Numbered from the stretch's first letter, positions 42,934 through 52,681 are shown. The stretch: 64,000 bases of DNA from Ruminococcaceae bacterium UBA1425 (GCA_002329365.1 DCUB01000012.1:1-64000), one strand, 5' to 3'. The notes: generated by a model from the sequence alone, not told the origin. Translations and numbers: made by a program.

Positions 42934-44154
42934 ATGCTTTGTGAAAGATATGAGTTCCGCGGAAAACGGTTTTGCTTTTCTTTTCCATCCGGAACGCTCG
43001 TAATGGGCGTGCTGAACGTAACGCCCGACTCCTTTTCCGACGGCGGGCAATACCTTCTTCCCGACGACGCCGTCCGGCAGGCCGAAAAAATACAGTCGGA
43101 AGGGGCGGACATAATCGATGTCGGCGCCATGTCAACGGCGCCGGGGCGCGAGGCCGTCGCACCAGACGAGGAAATATCAAGGCTCATGCCTGTGCTTCCC
43201 GCTCTTATTAAACGTCTTCATATTCCCGTTTCTGTCGACACGGTTTACCCCGAAACTGCGCGTTTCGCGTTGCAAAACGGAGCGGCGATAATAAACGACG
43301 TCAGCGGCGTTTTCAACCCCGCCACGGCGGCGACCGTCAGTGAATTCAACGCGGGCTATATAGTAACCCACGGCGGCAGCTCAAACGTTACGAAAACCGA
43401 AAAGCGCGACATAATAAACGAAGTATCCGGCTTTTTTGCGGATATCTTAAACGCCGCAAGGCTGTGCGGCCTTGACACGCAAAGTATCTGCCTTGACCCG
43501 GGAATAGGCTTCGGAAAAAGCCGCGGGGAGGACGCGCTGCTCCTTCGCCGCCTTTCAGACGTAAAGCCGAGCGGAACGGCGCTGCTTGTCGGCGCTTCGA
43601 GAAAACGCGTCATAGGGGAGCTAAGCGGCGAGAGCGACCCGTCAAAGCGCGACTTCGGCACCGTTGCCGCGCACACGGCGGCAATAGCGGGCGGCGCCGA
43701 TATCATAAGGGCGCACAATGTGCCGGCAGCCGTTCAGGGCGCGAGGGTTGCCGACGCGCTTTACCGCCGCGGGCAGGCTGCATTCACAGGCAGGGATAAA
43801 ATATTGATAAAGGGGCTTAACGTATTCGCTTTTCACGGCGTAAATCTCGAGGAAAAGCAGGACGGTCAGAACTTTTTGCTCGATATCGAGGCTCTCGCCG
43901 ACTTATCCGTTCCCTGCGCGACGGACAGTGTCGACGATACCATAAGCTACTCACGGATTATTAAAAGCGCTGTAAGGATATTCACGGCGCAAAAATACGA
44001 CCTCATAGAGCGCGCCGCTTCGGCGCTCGCCGACGGTCTCCTCTGTGAATATCCGCGCATTGACAGCATTAAAATAACGGTAAAAAAACCCGACGCTCCC
44101 GTAAAGTCCGTTTTTGATTTCGTCGGCACGGAAATTACAAGAGCGCGAAGATAA
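42934..44154 (+). CDS. folP: Bifunctional dihydropteroate synthase-dihydroneopterin aldolase
   Basis: A 406-residue fusion for folate synthesis. Residues about 1-275 are FolP: MGVLNVTPDSFSDGG (about 24), IIDVGAMSTAPGRE (with MS in place of the usual ES), a central DPGIGFGKS, and GASRKRVIGEL. Residues about 285-406 are FolB: KILIKGLNVFAFHGVNLEEKQDGQNFLLDIE, then YDLIERAASALADGLL, with the aldolase Glu/Lys region. FolB makes 6-hydroxymethyl-dihydropterin, FolK activates it and FolP joins it to p-aminobenzoate. folK follows. The FolP-FolB order of fusion is uncommon. Confidence 0.92.
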   Translation: MLCERYEFRGKRFCFSFPSGTLVMGVLNVTPDSFSDGGQYLLPDDAVRQAEKIQSEGADIIDVGAMSTAPGREAVAPDEEISRLMPVLPALIKRLHIPVSVDTVYPETARFALQNGAAIINDVSGVFNPATAATVSEFNAGYIVTHGGSSNVTKTEKRDIINEVSGFFADILNAARLCGLDTQSICLDPGIGFGKSRGEDALLLRRLSDVKPSGTALLVGASRKRVIGELSGESDPSKRDFGTVAAHTAAIAGGADIIRAHNVPAAVQGARVADALYRRGQAAFTGRDKILIKGLNVFAFHGVNLEEKQDGQNFLLDIEALADLSVPCATDSVDDTISYSRIIKSAVRIFTAQKYDLIERAASALADGLLCEYPRIDSIKITVKKPDAPVKSVFDFVGTEITRARR

Positions 44155-44207
44155 AAAGTAAGAAGTCATCGGAAATAATATTTCCCGAAAGGATGATGAA
44201 ACAGCTA

Positions 44208-44738
44208 ATGAGCAGAGCGGTTATCGGTATGGGTTCAAATCTCGGAGATAAGTTCGGTAATATCAAGCAGGGGCTCAAGGCTATATCGCTTCTCCCTGCG
44301 ACAAGGCTCATTAAAGCCTCAAAAATTTACGAAACCGACCCCGTCGGCTACTCCGAGCAGCCGGTGTTTTACAACGCCGTGCTGCTTGTCGAAACCGAGC
44401 TTTCGCCCAACGCGCTGCTCGGCGCGTGTCTTGGGATAGAGGCGGGCTTAGGGAGGATTCGCACCGTTCCCGACGGTCCGAGATTACTCGACCTCGATCT
44501 GCTGCTTTATGAGAGCATTAAGACCGAGAGCTTCGAGCTTACGCTTCCGCACCCCAAAATGATGAAAAGGGCGTTTGTGCTTGTCCCGCTTAACGATATT
44601 TTTCCTTCCGGCAGGGCGATGGGGCATTACTTTTTACAGGCATTGAGAGAGATGGACACAAGCGGCGTCCGCGAAACACTTTTCACGCTCAACAACGAAT
44701 GGATGGCGCAGGTCGAAAGCTTCGGCGGAGATTTATAA
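44208..44738 (+). CDS. folK: HPPK: 6-hydroxymethyl-dihydropterin pyrophosphokinase
   Basis: A 176-residue enzyme that adds pyrophosphate to 6-hydroxymethyl-dihydropterin. Motifs: AVIGMGSNLGDK at the start, IYETDPVGYSEQPVFYNAVL (about 42), GRIRTVPDGPRLLDLDLLLY (about 88, the Asp pair binding magnesium). The start at 44208 gives the usual N-terminus MSRAVIGMGSN; an upstream ATG at 44193 directly abuts the AAAGGATGAT ribosome site and is less likely. It follows the folP-folB fusion by about 50 bases, completing two adjacent steps. A C-terminal extension of about 20 residues is present. Confidence 0.9.
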   Translation: MSRAVIGMGSNLGDKFGNIKQGLKAISLLPATRLIKASKIYETDPVGYSEQPVFYNAVLLVETELSPNALLGACLGIEAGLGRIRTVPDGPRLLDLDLLLYESIKTESFELTLPHPKMMKRAFVLVPLNDIFPSGRAMGHYFLQALREMDTSGVRETLFTLNNEWMAQVESFGGDL

Positions 44739-44755
44739 TACAACATTTTTTCTCC

Positions 44756-44831
44756 GTAGGGGCGACCGCAAGTGTCGCCCGACGTCCCACATGCAAAACA
44801 AACCATGGGCGACCGCAAGGGTCGCCCCTAC
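44756..44831. repeat. Paired GGGCGACC palindromes
   Basis: GTAGG followed by GGCGACCGCAAGTGTCGCCC (44761-44780), and GGGCGACCGCAAGGGTCGCCC (44807-44827) followed by CTAC. The two hairpins face each other with GTAGG and CTAC at the outer edges. Confidence 0.8.
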
Positions 44832-44912
44832 AACTGTATCTTTATCTAATGAAAAACAACCTAAATAATACCTTATTTAATGCAACTACATAAATTTTTA
44901 GCGTTGTTACTA

Positions 44913-44941
44913 TTGCAACAGCAGACATTATTTGTTATTAT
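44913..44941 (+). promoter_or_regulatory. Promoter of the isomerase-GT87-nfo operon
   Basis: TTGCAA (44913-44918), a 17-base spacer and TATTAT (44936-44941). The ATG follows 39 bases later behind a GGAGG site. Confidence 0.65.
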
Positions 44942-44980
44942 ATTGTCATGTTAATAAATTTATAGCAGGAGGAAGCTTAA

Positions 44981-45826
44981 ATGTATAATTTTCCTATTGG
45001 CGTAATAGTCGACAGCTTTCAGGTCGAGATACCCGAGGCTGTAAAAAAGGCCGCTTCAATAGGAGCGCAGGGAATTCAGGTTTACTCAACATACGGTGAT
45101 ATGGCGCCCGAAAACCTCACCGGCTCAAAGAGGAGCGAGTTTTTAAAGCTTGTCAAGGACAACGGGCTTGTGATTTCCGCTCTCTGCGGAGACCTCGGCG
45201 GAGGCGGCTTCACGCACCCCGAAAAGAACCCGGAAAAAATCGAGCGTTCAAAGCGCATACTCGACCTCGCTCTTGAGCTTGAAACAAACGTGGTCACCAC
45301 CCATATCGGCGTAGTGCCGTCAGACAGCGGCGCAGAACGGTACAAGATAATGCAGGAGGCGTGCGCCGAGCTTGCCGGATACGCCGATTCAATAGGCGCG
45401 CATTTCGCAATCGAAACAGGTCCCGAAACGTCGCTTGTGTTAAAGGAATTCCTCGACAGCCTCAACTCGACAGGCGTCGCCGTAAACCTCGACCCCGCAA
45501 ACCTTGTAATGGTAACGGGCGACGACCCCGCAAAAGCTGTGTTTAACCTTAAGGATTATATAGTCCACACTCACGCGAAGGACGGCAGGCAGCTGTTCTA
45601 CAAGGACCCTGAAATAGTTTACGGCATGGTCAAAAGCCACATCGTGACGGGTCCCTCCTTTGAGGAGGTGCCGCTGGGCGAAGGCTCCGTCAACTGGGAC
45701 GAATACTTAAAGGCACTGAACGAAATCGGCTACAAGGGCTTCCTTACCATAGAGCGCGAAGTCGGCGACGACCCCGAGGCGGACATAAGAAAAGCAGTTG
45801 TCTTTCTTAAAGAAAAAATGTCATGA
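44981..45826 (+). CDS. Sugar-phosphate isomerase/epimerase-like TIM barrel
   Basis: A 281-residue protein of the xylose-isomerase-like TIM-barrel superfamily (AP endonuclease 2 fold). Metal-site segments: [10 protein letters not shown] (about 106), FAIETGPE (about 146, Glu ligand), NLDPANLV (about 171, Asp), VHTHAKDG (about 194, His), and a final LTIERE (about 261, Glu). Members isomerise or epimerise keto-sugars or act in inositol breakdown. GGAGG lies eight bases upstream. Its end overlaps the next gene by four bases (ATGA), indicating coupling. Substrate unknown. Confidence 0.85.
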   Translation: MYNFPIGVIVDSFQVEIPEAVKKAASIGAQGIQVYSTYGDMAPENLTGSKRSEFLKLVKDNGLVISALCGDLGGGGFTHPEKNPEKIERSKRILDLALELETNVVTTHIGVVPSDSGAERYKIMQEACAELAGYADSIGAHFAIETGPETSLVLKEFLDSLNSTGVAVNLDPANLVMVTGDDPAKAVFNLKDYIVHTHAKDGRQLFYKDPEIVYGMVKSHIVTGPSFEEVPLGEGSVNWDEYLKALNEIGYKGFLTIEREVGDDPEADIRKAVVFLKEKMS

Positions 45827-47232
45827 TGCAATTTGAAACGGAAGAAGAAAGTAAGCAGAATCGAAATCAAATAAAAAGGCAAAGCCGTCCGCGGCCGCCC
45901 GCCCCGTCAAGCGGGCAGCTTTTAAGGACTTATTATGTTATGTTCGCGGTATATGCCGCGGCATTCCTTGCTGTTGCCGTCATAACACGCGGAGAGTCGG
46001 TCAGAAACGTGCTGTTCTATAACGCGATAAGCGGTGAAGACGACTATTTCATGGACTATTTCAACTCCATACGCAACTCCATATTTGAGTTTTCATATAA
46101 TATCGGAGTCATCTATCCTCCGCTTGTCAACCTGTTTTATTTCTTTCTTTCAAGGCTGCTTCCCGCAGGCACAACCGACAACATAGATTTTCCGGGCAGA
46201 TACATTGTGCGGAACGGTCAGCTACCTCTATTGAGCTACGTTCTTTTTACGGTAGCCGTCGTGCTTTTCACCGTAAAGGTGATTGAAAAATATGTCGCGC
46301 GCTCAAGTCTTCCTCGTTCAAAGGCGCTGCTCGCCTACACCATAGTGTTTTCCTACCCGTCCGTTTACTGCATAGAGCGCGGAAATATAACGATGCTCGC
46401 CGCCGTGCTGACGCTCGTTTTCGTTATGTACCGCGATTCCGAAAAGCGCTATCTGCGCGAGCTTTCCTTTATAGCCCTGGCGGTTGCCGCTTCCATAAAA
46501 ATATATCCTGCCGTTTTCGGCCTGCTTTTGATATTCGACAAAAAATATAAAGACGCCGCACGGCTTGCCGTGTACGGCGCGGTGCTGTTTATTGTTCCCT
46601 TTTTCTTTTACGACGGATTTACAAGCATATACCAGTTCGTCAAGAAAATTCTCGATTTTTCGGACAAAAAAGCCGTTTTTTTCGGAGTGGGGCAGGTGTC
46701 GGTCAAAAATATCGCCGCGCTGTTAGGGTTGGTTTTCGATTTTACCGGGGACACTGTCCGCCGAGTAGGCGGCACTCTGTTCCCTCTCACGCAGTTTCTG
46801 GCTCTCTTTGCCGCCGCAACCGTGCCGTTAAAGTGGCAGAAGGCCGCCGCTTTAACATATTTCATGATAAACTTTGCCGCCGTTTCACAGGCATATTCCG
46901 TGCTGTTCCTCGTTGTGCCTTTTTTGATGCTTTTGTCCGGCGGGGAGCCTCTGCGAAGAATCGACCGGGTTTATCTTGTTGTTTTTGCTTTGTTTTTTGT
47001 CCCCCTGCCGCCGTTTAGCTCGCTTTCCGACCTTTTCGGCGTCGGAGGGCTCGGCGGGCTGATAACTTATCAGAACCGCGAGGTGTTTAAAAACATCTTC
47101 ACCCAGCCGAACCAATATCTTTCAATGCTCCTTATGCAGCTGCTTTTGCTGCTGCTCACAGTCGAGGGAGTCTCCAAAACTATAAAGACACTCAAAAAAA
47201 GGGATTCAGCGCCGGTTATTGTCAATATATAA
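45823..47232 (+). CDS. Polytopic membrane protein, GT87/DUF2029-like
   Basis: A 469-residue integral membrane protein with about ten helices after a basic Pro-rich N-terminus. The pattern after the first helix, with a soluble loop containing [18 protein letters not shown] then [11 protein letters not shown], and [20 protein letters not shown] and [15 protein letters not shown], matches GT87 mannosyl/arabinosyl-type polyprenol-linked glycosyltransferases (the conserved ERGN and KIYP segments). Such enzymes add sugars from lipid carriers outside the membrane. It starts inside the stop of the isomerase-like gene and ends 26 bases before another isomerase-like gene. Acceptor unknown. Confidence 0.78.
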   Translation: MMQFETEEESKQNRNQIKRQSRPRPPAPSSGQLLRTYYVMFAVYAAAFLAVAVITRGESVRNVLFYNAISGEDDYFMDYFNSIRNSIFEFSYNIGVIYPPLVNLFYFFLSRLLPAGTTDNIDFPGRYIVRNGQLPLLSYVLFTVAVVLFTVKVIEKYVARSSLPRSKALLAYTIVFSYPSVYCIERGNITMLAAVLTLVFVMYRDSEKRYLRELSFIALAVAASIKIYPAVFGLLLIFDKKYKDAARLAVYGAVLFIVPFFFYDGFTSIYQFVKKILDFSDKKAVFFGVGQVSVKNIAALLGLVFDFTGDTVRRVGGTLFPLTQFLALFAAATVPLKWQKAAALTYFMINFAAVSQAYSVLFLVVPFLMLLSGGEPLRRIDRVYLVVFALFFVPLPPFSSLSDLFGVGGLGGLITYQNREVFKNIFTQPNQYLSMLLMQLLLLLLTVEGVSKTIKTLKKRDSAPVIVNI

Positions 47233-47258
47233 TTTTTAGCCGATTGGGGATATGTGTT

Positions 47259-48125
47259 ATGAAAACATGCGTCAGCAGCTACAGCTTCAGCCGCTATTTA
47301 AGCTCCGGGGCGACAGACCAGTTAGGTCTTATCCGGCTCGTAAAGGACATGGGCTTTGACGCCATAGAATTTACGGAGTTAAAGTCGCCCGAAGGAGTCG
47401 CCGAAAAGGACTACGCCGCAATGCTCCGCGAGGAGAGCGAAAAGCTTTCGCTGCCCGTCGCGAACTACACCATAGGAGCCGATTTTTTAAACGGCGAAAG
47501 CCCCGAAAGGGAAGCGGAAAGGCTGTGCGGCAGGGTGGATATTGCAAAGATTCTCGGTGCCTCCGGAATGCGCCACGACGCTACGGGCGGCTACAAGGGA
47601 GCGGAAAAGCACTACAAAACCTTTGACGACGCGCTGCCCGTACTTGCCAAAGGCTGCCGCATGGTTACGGAATACGCGAAAACGCAGGGAATCGCCACGA
47701 TGGTAGAAAACCACGGCTTTTTCTGCCAGGACAGCACGCGCGTCGAGCGTCTTGTTTCGGCAGTCGGCAGCGACAATTTCGGTCTGCTTGTGGATATAGG
47801 CAATTTCCTTTGCGCCGACGACCCGTCGGTTACGGCGGTCGGGCGGGTAGCGCCGTTCGCAAAGCATGTACACGTCAAGGACTTCCATGTAAAGAGCGGC
47901 ACCGACGACTACCCCGGCGCGGGCTGGTTTTGCACAAGGGGCGGAAATTATCTGCGCGGCGCCATACTCGGTCACGGCAACGTGCCTGTAAGGCAGTGCC
48001 TTTTCGCCTTAAAGCGCGCCGAATACGACGGCTATGTAAGCATTGAGTTTGAGGGAATGGAGGACAACCTCCCGGCTATCGAGATAGGGCTTGATAATCT
48101 TGTGAGGTTCATTTCCCTGATATGA
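47259..48125 (+). CDS. Second sugar-phosphate isomerase/epimerase-like TIM barrel
   Basis: A 288-residue member of the same superfamily as the gene at 45 kb but only distantly similar to it. Metal-site segments: MVENHGFF (about 148), [10 protein letters not shown] (about 173), [10 protein letters not shown] (about 201), [11 protein letters not shown] and YVSIEFEG (about 265). The start at 47259 is chosen from family N-terminus ([10 protein letters not shown]) with GGGGA upstream; 47244 is an alternative. It overlaps endonuclease IV by four bases (ATGA), so the two are coupled. Substrate unknown. Confidence 0.85.
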   Translation: MKTCVSSYSFSRYLSSGATDQLGLIRLVKDMGFDAIEFTELKSPEGVAEKDYAAMLREESEKLSLPVANYTIGADFLNGESPEREAERLCGRVDIAKILGASGMRHDATGGYKGAEKHYKTFDDALPVLAKGCRMVTEYAKTQGIATMVENHGFFCQDSTRVERLVSAVGSDNFGLLVDIGNFLCADDPSVTAVGRVAPFAKHVHVKDFHVKSGTDDYPGAGWFCTRGGNYLRGAILGHGNVPVRQCLFALKRAEYDGYVSIEFEGMEDNLPAIEIGLDNLVRFISLI

Positions 48126-48961
48126 GCGACACGTTTATAATAGGCTGTCACCTGTCATTTTCAAAGGGCTTTTGCGCTATGGGCGCCGATGCCGTTTCGA
48201 TAGGCGCTACTGCCATACAGTTTTTTACACGCAATCCGCGCGGCGGCGTCGCAAAGGCAATAGACGCCGACGACGTCGCGGCTTACAACGAGCTCGCGGC
48301 GGCAAACGGCATTATAACGCTGCTTGCCCACGCGTCATACACGCTGAACCTTTGCTCGGGCGACAAAAGAATCAGAAAGTTTGCCGAGGAAACCATGGCG
48401 GACGACCTTTTGAGAATGGAGTTAACGCCGCATCAGCTTTATAATTTTCATCCGGGCAGCCATGTCGGTCAGGGAATCGAAGCCGGCATAGAGCTTATCT
48501 CCGGCGCGCTGAACAGAATCCTGACGCCCGAACAGACCACTACGGTACTGCTTGAAACTATGTCGGGCAAAGGCTCGGAGATCGGCGGAAAATTCGAGGA
48601 GCTGCGCGATATAATCGACAGGACGGAGCAAAACGAAAAGCTCGGCGTCTGCCTCGACACCTGCCACGTTTATGACGCGGGCTACGACGTCGTCAACGAT
48701 CTTGACGGCGTGCTCGCGGAGTTCGACAGGGTAATCGGTATAAGGCGGCTTCGGGCAATTCACATAAACGACAGCAAAAATCCCTTCGGCAGCCACAAGG
48801 ACAGGCACGAAAAAATAGGCATGGGAAATCTGGGCGTTGAGGCTCTCGCGAGAATCATAAACCACCCGCTCCTGCGCTCGCTCCCGTTTCTTCTTGAAAC
48901 GCCGAACGAGCTTCCGGGATACGCCGAGGAAATAGCTTTGCTAAAAAAGCTGAGAAAATAA
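48122..48961 (+). CDS. nfo: Endonuclease IV (AP endonuclease)
   Basis: A 279-residue zinc enzyme that cuts DNA at abasic sites and removes damaged 3' ends. Zinc-ligand motifs: [11 protein letters not shown] (about 63), [11 protein letters not shown] (about 109), [13 protein letters not shown] (about 144), [16 protein letters not shown] (about 178), [21 protein letters not shown] (about 216) and FLLETP (about 258). Length is typical. Its start overlaps the preceding TIM-barrel gene, and all three neighbours share the same fold. Confidence 0.94.
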   Translation: MSDTFIIGCHLSFSKGFCAMGADAVSIGATAIQFFTRNPRGGVAKAIDADDVAAYNELAAANGIITLLAHASYTLNLCSGDKRIRKFAEETMADDLLRMELTPHQLYNFHPGSHVGQGIEAGIELISGALNRILTPEQTTTVLLETMSGKGSEIGGKFEELRDIIDRTEQNEKLGVCLDTCHVYDAGYDVVNDLDGVLAEFDRVIGIRRLRAIHINDSKNPFGSHKDRHEKIGMGNLGVEALARIINHPLLRSLPFLLETPNELPGYAEEIALLKKLRK

Positions 48962-48981
48962 AAAGGAAGGGGCAATAAACC

Positions 48982-49275
48982 GTGTACGACAGCAAAATAA
49001 AAAGTCCCGAGGCCGACCGGCTTTTTGAGGCTATATTAACGCTTGAAAGCCTGGAGGAATGCTACCGTTTTTTTGAGGACATATGCACTATTCGTGAGAT
49101 TCACGACATAGCGCAAAGGCTTGAAGTTGCGGCTATGCTCAGAAATGGGGAAACCGTCGCCTCCATAGCTGCTAAGACCGGCGCGTCCACAACAACCGTG
49201 TCACGCGTAAACCGCTGCCTTCAATACGGCACAAACGGGTACAGCCTTCTGCTTGACAGGCAGAAGGATAAGTAA
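48982..49275 (+). CDS. TrpR-like DNA-binding protein, YerC/YecD family
   Basis: A 97-residue helical protein. It has the TrpR-like core: LEECYRFFEDICTIREIHDIAQRLEVAAML and the helix-turn-helix SIAAKTGASTTTVSRVNRCLQYG. YerC/YecD proteins are small Bacillota regulators whose targets are mostly unknown. It starts with GTG after AAGGAAGGGG and lies 20 bases after nfo, in the operon direction. The family is recognised; its target here is not. Confidence 0.9.
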   Translation: MYDSKIKSPEADRLFEAILTLESLEECYRFFEDICTIREIHDIAQRLEVAAMLRNGETVASIAAKTGASTTTVSRVNRCLQYGTNGYSLLLDRQKDK

Positions 49276-49322
49276 CGAATCTGAAATAACAGGACGGATG
49301 TCTTGTTGTGCGGGGGATTATT

Positions 49323-50336
49323 TTGTCCGTAATTAAAAATAAAAAAGCAACTACGGCTGCGGCGTTATGCTTGGCGGTCGTGTTGTTTTTTTGCTCCTGC
49401 GGCATATACAAGGGCGACGACGAAAAGAGCGAAAAACAGCTTTTCGCTATGGACACAGTTATAGAGCTTACCTCCTACGGCAAAAACTCCGAAGCGGCAC
49501 TTGAAAAAGTCGCCGAAAAAATAAAAGAGCTTGAAAAAGAGCTTTCGACAACCGAAGAAAACAGCGCGGTAAACAAAATAAACACGGCAAATGGCAAAGC
49601 AGTCGCTGTTTCCGGTAACGTGCTTGTTCCCCTTCGCGCTTCGCTCGACATCTCCGAAAAAAGCGGCGGCGCGCTTGACGTTACTGTTTATCCCGTAGTT
49701 AAGGCATGGGGCTTCATCTCCAAGGACTACCGCGTTCCGGAGGAGATCGAGCTTATGCGCCTGCTTGATAAGGTAAACTACAAAAATATAACCGTCGGCG
49801 ACACCGGCGTTGTCGTTCCCTCGGGCGTCGAAATAGATCTCGGCAGCGTTGCAAAGGGTTACGCTTCGCAGGTAGTGTGCGAAATGTTAAAGGAAAGCGG
49901 AGTTGAGGGCGCCGTCGTATCACTCGGAGGCAACGTCCAGACGGTGGGCAGAAAGCCGGACGGCAGCAAGTGGCGCGTCGCCATATGCGACCCCGACAAC
50001 CCCGACGGCGGAATTACGGGCACACTGACAGTCGGCGAAGCGGCTGTCGTCACCTCCGGCGGATACCAGCGTTTCTTCGAGCGTGACGGTAAAAAATATC
50101 ATCACATCATTGACCCGTCCACGGGCAATCCCGCGGACAGCGGTCTGAAATCTGTCACAATCGTATGCCCCGACGGCACATACGCGGACGGTCTTTCAAC
50201 AGCGCTGTTCGTCCTCGGACTTGAAAAGGCAATGGATTATCACGAAAAATACGGAGGCTTTGAAGCGGTTTTTGTCTCCGACGACGGCACCGTAACAGTT
50301 ACCGACGGGTTGAAGGATTCGTTTGCTCCGTCTTAA
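49323..50336 (+). CDS. apbE: ApbE: FAD:protein FMN transferase
   Basis: A 337-residue exported enzyme that attaches FMN covalently to threonines of Na+-pumping or electron-transfer proteins. An N-terminal signal (about 1-25) ends in LFFCSC, a poor but possible lipobox. Family motifs: FAMDTVIELTSYG (about 41), GALDVTVYPVVKAWGF (about 118), IDLGSVAKGYASQ (about 167), AVVSLGGNVQTVG (about 194), and HHIIDPSTGNPA (about 253) followed by VCPDGTYADGLSTALFVLG. TTG at 49323, five bases after GGGGGA, is chosen; GTG at 49308 is an alternative. No Rnf or other flavoprotein partner lies in the window. Confidence 0.92.
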   Translation: MSVIKNKKATTAAALCLAVVLFFCSCGIYKGDDEKSEKQLFAMDTVIELTSYGKNSEAALEKVAEKIKELEKELSTTEENSAVNKINTANGKAVAVSGNVLVPLRASLDISEKSGGALDVTVYPVVKAWGFISKDYRVPEEIELMRLLDKVNYKNITVGDTGVVVPSGVEIDLGSVAKGYASQVVCEMLKESGVEGAVVSLGGNVQTVGRKPDGSKWRVAICDPDNPDGGITGTLTVGEAAVVTSGGYQRFFERDGKKYHHIIDPSTGNPADSGLKSVTIVCPDGTYADGLSTALFVLGLEKAMDYHEKYGGFEAVFVSDDGTVTVTDGLKDSFAPS

Positions 50337-50342
50337 AAAATG

Positions 50343-50378
50343 TTGTCATCCTGAGGCGCGAAGCGCTGAAGGATCTTT
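50343..50378. repeat. GTCATCCTGAG-type dispersed repeat
   Basis: TTGTCATCCTGAGG, an internal palindrome GCGCGAAGCGC, then TGAAGGATCTTT, the same type as at 8.2 kb. Confidence 0.75.
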
Positions 50379-50412
50379 CCCGGGTTTGGCATTTTTTTCT
50401 TAAATAACAGCG

Positions 50413-50445
50413 CCGCGCCGTGAAGGCTTTGTCTTCGCGGCGCGG
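50413..50445. terminator. Bidirectional hairpin between apbE and pnp
   Basis: CCGCGCCGTGAAG pairs with CTTCGCGGCGCGG with one G-T pair around a seven-base loop. It sits between two converging genes and can stop transcription from both sides, although T runs are weak. Confidence 0.6.
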
Positions 50446-50476
50446 TGATTATTGTATAGCAAGACTTGATTAATAA

Positions 50477-52681
50477 CTATCTTTTTCTGCCGTTGCCCTT
50501 GTTGTTGTAGCCGCCTCTGCGGTCTCCGTCCCTTCTGGGGGCGCGCCGCGGAGCATCGGAAATCTCGTTTTCGGGCGTCATTCCCTCAATTTCGATAAGA
50601 GCGTCTCTGCGCGAAAGATTAATCCTGCCCTGGTCGTCTATCTCGATTACCTTTACTATGACCTCGTCGCCGACTGAGACGGCGTCCTCAACCCTTTCGG
50701 TGCGCCTGACGTCAAGGCGGCTGATGTGGACAAGCCCCTCCTTGCCCGGCGCAATTTCCACAAAAGCTCCGAAATCCATAAGCCTTGTTACGACGCCCTT
50801 ATAAAACGCGCCCGGCTCCGGGTCGTTCGCTATTGTTTCGATTATCGTAAGGGCGCGCTGCGCGTCGCCGATATCAAGCGCGCTGATGAATATTGAGCCG
50901 TCCTCCTCGACGTCTATCTTGCAGTTGCACTCGGCACATATCTTCTGGATTACCTTGCCCTGCTTGCCGATGACGTCGCCTATCTTCTCGGGCGAAATCT
51001 TTGTTGTGAGCATCTTGGGCGCGTACTTTGAAAGCTCGGCGCGCGGCTCGGCAATTACCGGCTTCATTATCTCGTCAAGGATGTAAAGCCTTGCCTTGTA
51101 GGTCTTTTCAAGCGCTTCCTTAATGATGGCGGGTGTCAGACCGTGTACCTTTATATCCATCTGAATGGCGGTGATGCCCTTGTGGGTGCCGGCAACCTTG
51201 AAGTCCATATCTCCGAAGAAGTCTTCAAGCCCCTGAATGTCGACCATTGTCATAAAGCGGTCGCCCTCTGTGATAAGACCGCAGGAAATGCCCGCCACGG
51301 GCGCCTTTATAGGCACGCCTGCCGCCATTAGCGAAAGCGTTGACGCGCAAACGGCGCCCTGGGATGTGGAGCCGTTTGAGGAAAGCACTTCGGAAACGAG
51401 CCTAAGGCAATACGGGAACTCCTCAACCGACGGAATAACGGGAAGAAGCGCCCTCTCCGCAAGTGCGCCGTGGCCGATTTCGCGCCTGCCCGGCCCTCTT
51501 GACGGCTTTGTTTCGCCGACGGAGAACGACGGGAAGTTGTAGTGGTGCATATAGCGCTTTGTATCCTCGTTGTCGATGCCGTCGAGCATCTGCGCATCTC
51601 TCATCGTGCCGAGAGTAGTCACGGTAAGTACCTGCGTCTGTCCTCTTGTGAACATGCCCGAGCCGTGTACCCTTGAAAGCAGGTCAACTTCGGCGTTGAG
51701 CGGACGGATTTCGTCTATTCCCCTGCCGTCAACGCGCTTGCCGTCGTCAAGCAGCCAGCGGCGCACGACATATTTCTGAACCTTGTAAAGGCACTCGTCG
51801 ATTTTTATCACTTGCTCCGGATACAATTCGTCGAACTTTGCGTGTACAGCCTCGTAAACGGGCTTTAAGCGCTCGTCGCGGATCCTCTTGTCGTCGGTGT
51901 CGAGAGCCGCGCGGATATCCTCAATTGCGAAATCCTTTATTGCCTCATACATTTCGGGGTCTGGGTCGTTTGACGGGAAGTCGATTTTTTCCTTGCCGAC
52001 CTCCGCCTTTATGCCTTCTATAAAGGAAACTATAGCCTGGTTCTGCTCGTGTCCGAACATGATGGCGTCAAACATGACGTCGTTAGGAACCTCATTGGCG
52101 CCCGCCTCTATCATTGCGACAAGCTCGCTCGTCGAAGCTACCGTAAGCTGAAGGTCGGAAACCTGCCGCTGCTCCTCGGTGGGGTTGATTACAAACTTAC
52201 CGTCCACAAGACCGACAGAAACGCCGGCAATCGGGCCGTCCCACGGTATCTCGGATATTGAAAGGGCTATTGAAACGCCTAACATAGCCGCGATTTCAGG
52301 CGAGCAGTCGGAGTCGACGGACATTACTGTCGCGACGACACTTACGTCGTTCCTCATATCCTTCGGGAACAGCGGTCGTATAGGGCGGTCGATAACTCTT
52401 GAAGCCAGCGTCGCCTTTTCGCTTGCCCTGCCCTCTCTGCGCTGGAAGGAGCCGGGGATTTTGCCTACCGAATAAAGCTTTTCCTCAAAATCTACCGAAA
52501 GAGGGAAAAAGTCGACTCCCTCGCGGGGCTTTGCCGACATTGTAGCCGTACAGAGAACTTCGGTTTCACCGTAGCGGACAAGGCATGAGCCCCCCGCAAG
52601 CTGCGCCATTTTGCCGATTTCAGCCACGAAAGACCTTCCGGCAATTTCTGTTTCAAACTTTTTGAAATCCTTGAAAAACAT
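50477..52681 (-). CDS. pnp: Polyribonucleotide nucleotidyltransferase (PNPase)
   Basis: A 734-residue phosphate-dependent 3'-to-5' exoribonuclease of the RNA degradosome. Two RNase PH domains (about 1-215 and 310-545) are linked by a helical region; the second holds QTLTVTTL-type and DFFGDMDFKVAGT segments with the catalytic Asp pair. A KH domain (about 550-610, VIGKQGKVIQKICAEC) and an S1 domain (about 620-690, YKGVVTRLMDFGAFVEIAPGKEGLVHIS) follow. The C-terminus is Arg/Gly-rich. The start at 52681 is set by GAAAGGA eight bases upstream. It lies after rpsO, the usual order. Confidence 0.96.
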   Translation of the reverse strand: MFFKDFKKFETEIAGRSFVAEIGKMAQLAGGSCLVRYGETEVLCTATMSAKPREGVDFFPLSVDFEEKLYSVGKIPGSFQRREGRASEKATLASRVIDRPIRPLFPKDMRNDVSVVATVMSVDSDCSPEIAAMLGVSIALSISEIPWDGPIAGVSVGLVDGKFVINPTEEQRQVSDLQLTVASTSELVAMIEAGANEVPNDVMFDAIMFGHEQNQAIVSFIEGIKAEVGKEKIDFPSNDPDPEMYEAIKDFAIEDIRAALDTDDKRIRDERLKPVYEAVHAKFDELYPEQVIKIDECLYKVQKYVVRRWLLDDGKRVDGRGIDEIRPLNAEVDLLSRVHGSGMFTRGQTQVLTVTTLGTMRDAQMLDGIDNEDTKRYMHHYNFPSFSVGETKPSRGPGRREIGHGALAERALLPVIPSVEEFPYCLRLVSEVLSSNGSTSQGAVCASTLSLMAAGVPIKAPVAGISCGLITEGDRFMTMVDIQGLEDFFGDMDFKVAGTHKGITAIQMDIKVHGLTPAIIKEALEKTYKARLYILDEIMKPVIAEPRAELSKYAPKMLTTKISPEKIGDVIGKQGKVIQKICAECNCKIDVEEDGSIFISALDIGDAQRALTIIETIANDPEPGAFYKGVVTRLMDFGAFVEIAPGKEGLVHISRLDVRRTERVEDAVSVGDEVIVKVIEIDDQGRINLSRRDALIEIEGMTPENEISDAPRRAPRRDGDRRGGYNNKGNGRKR

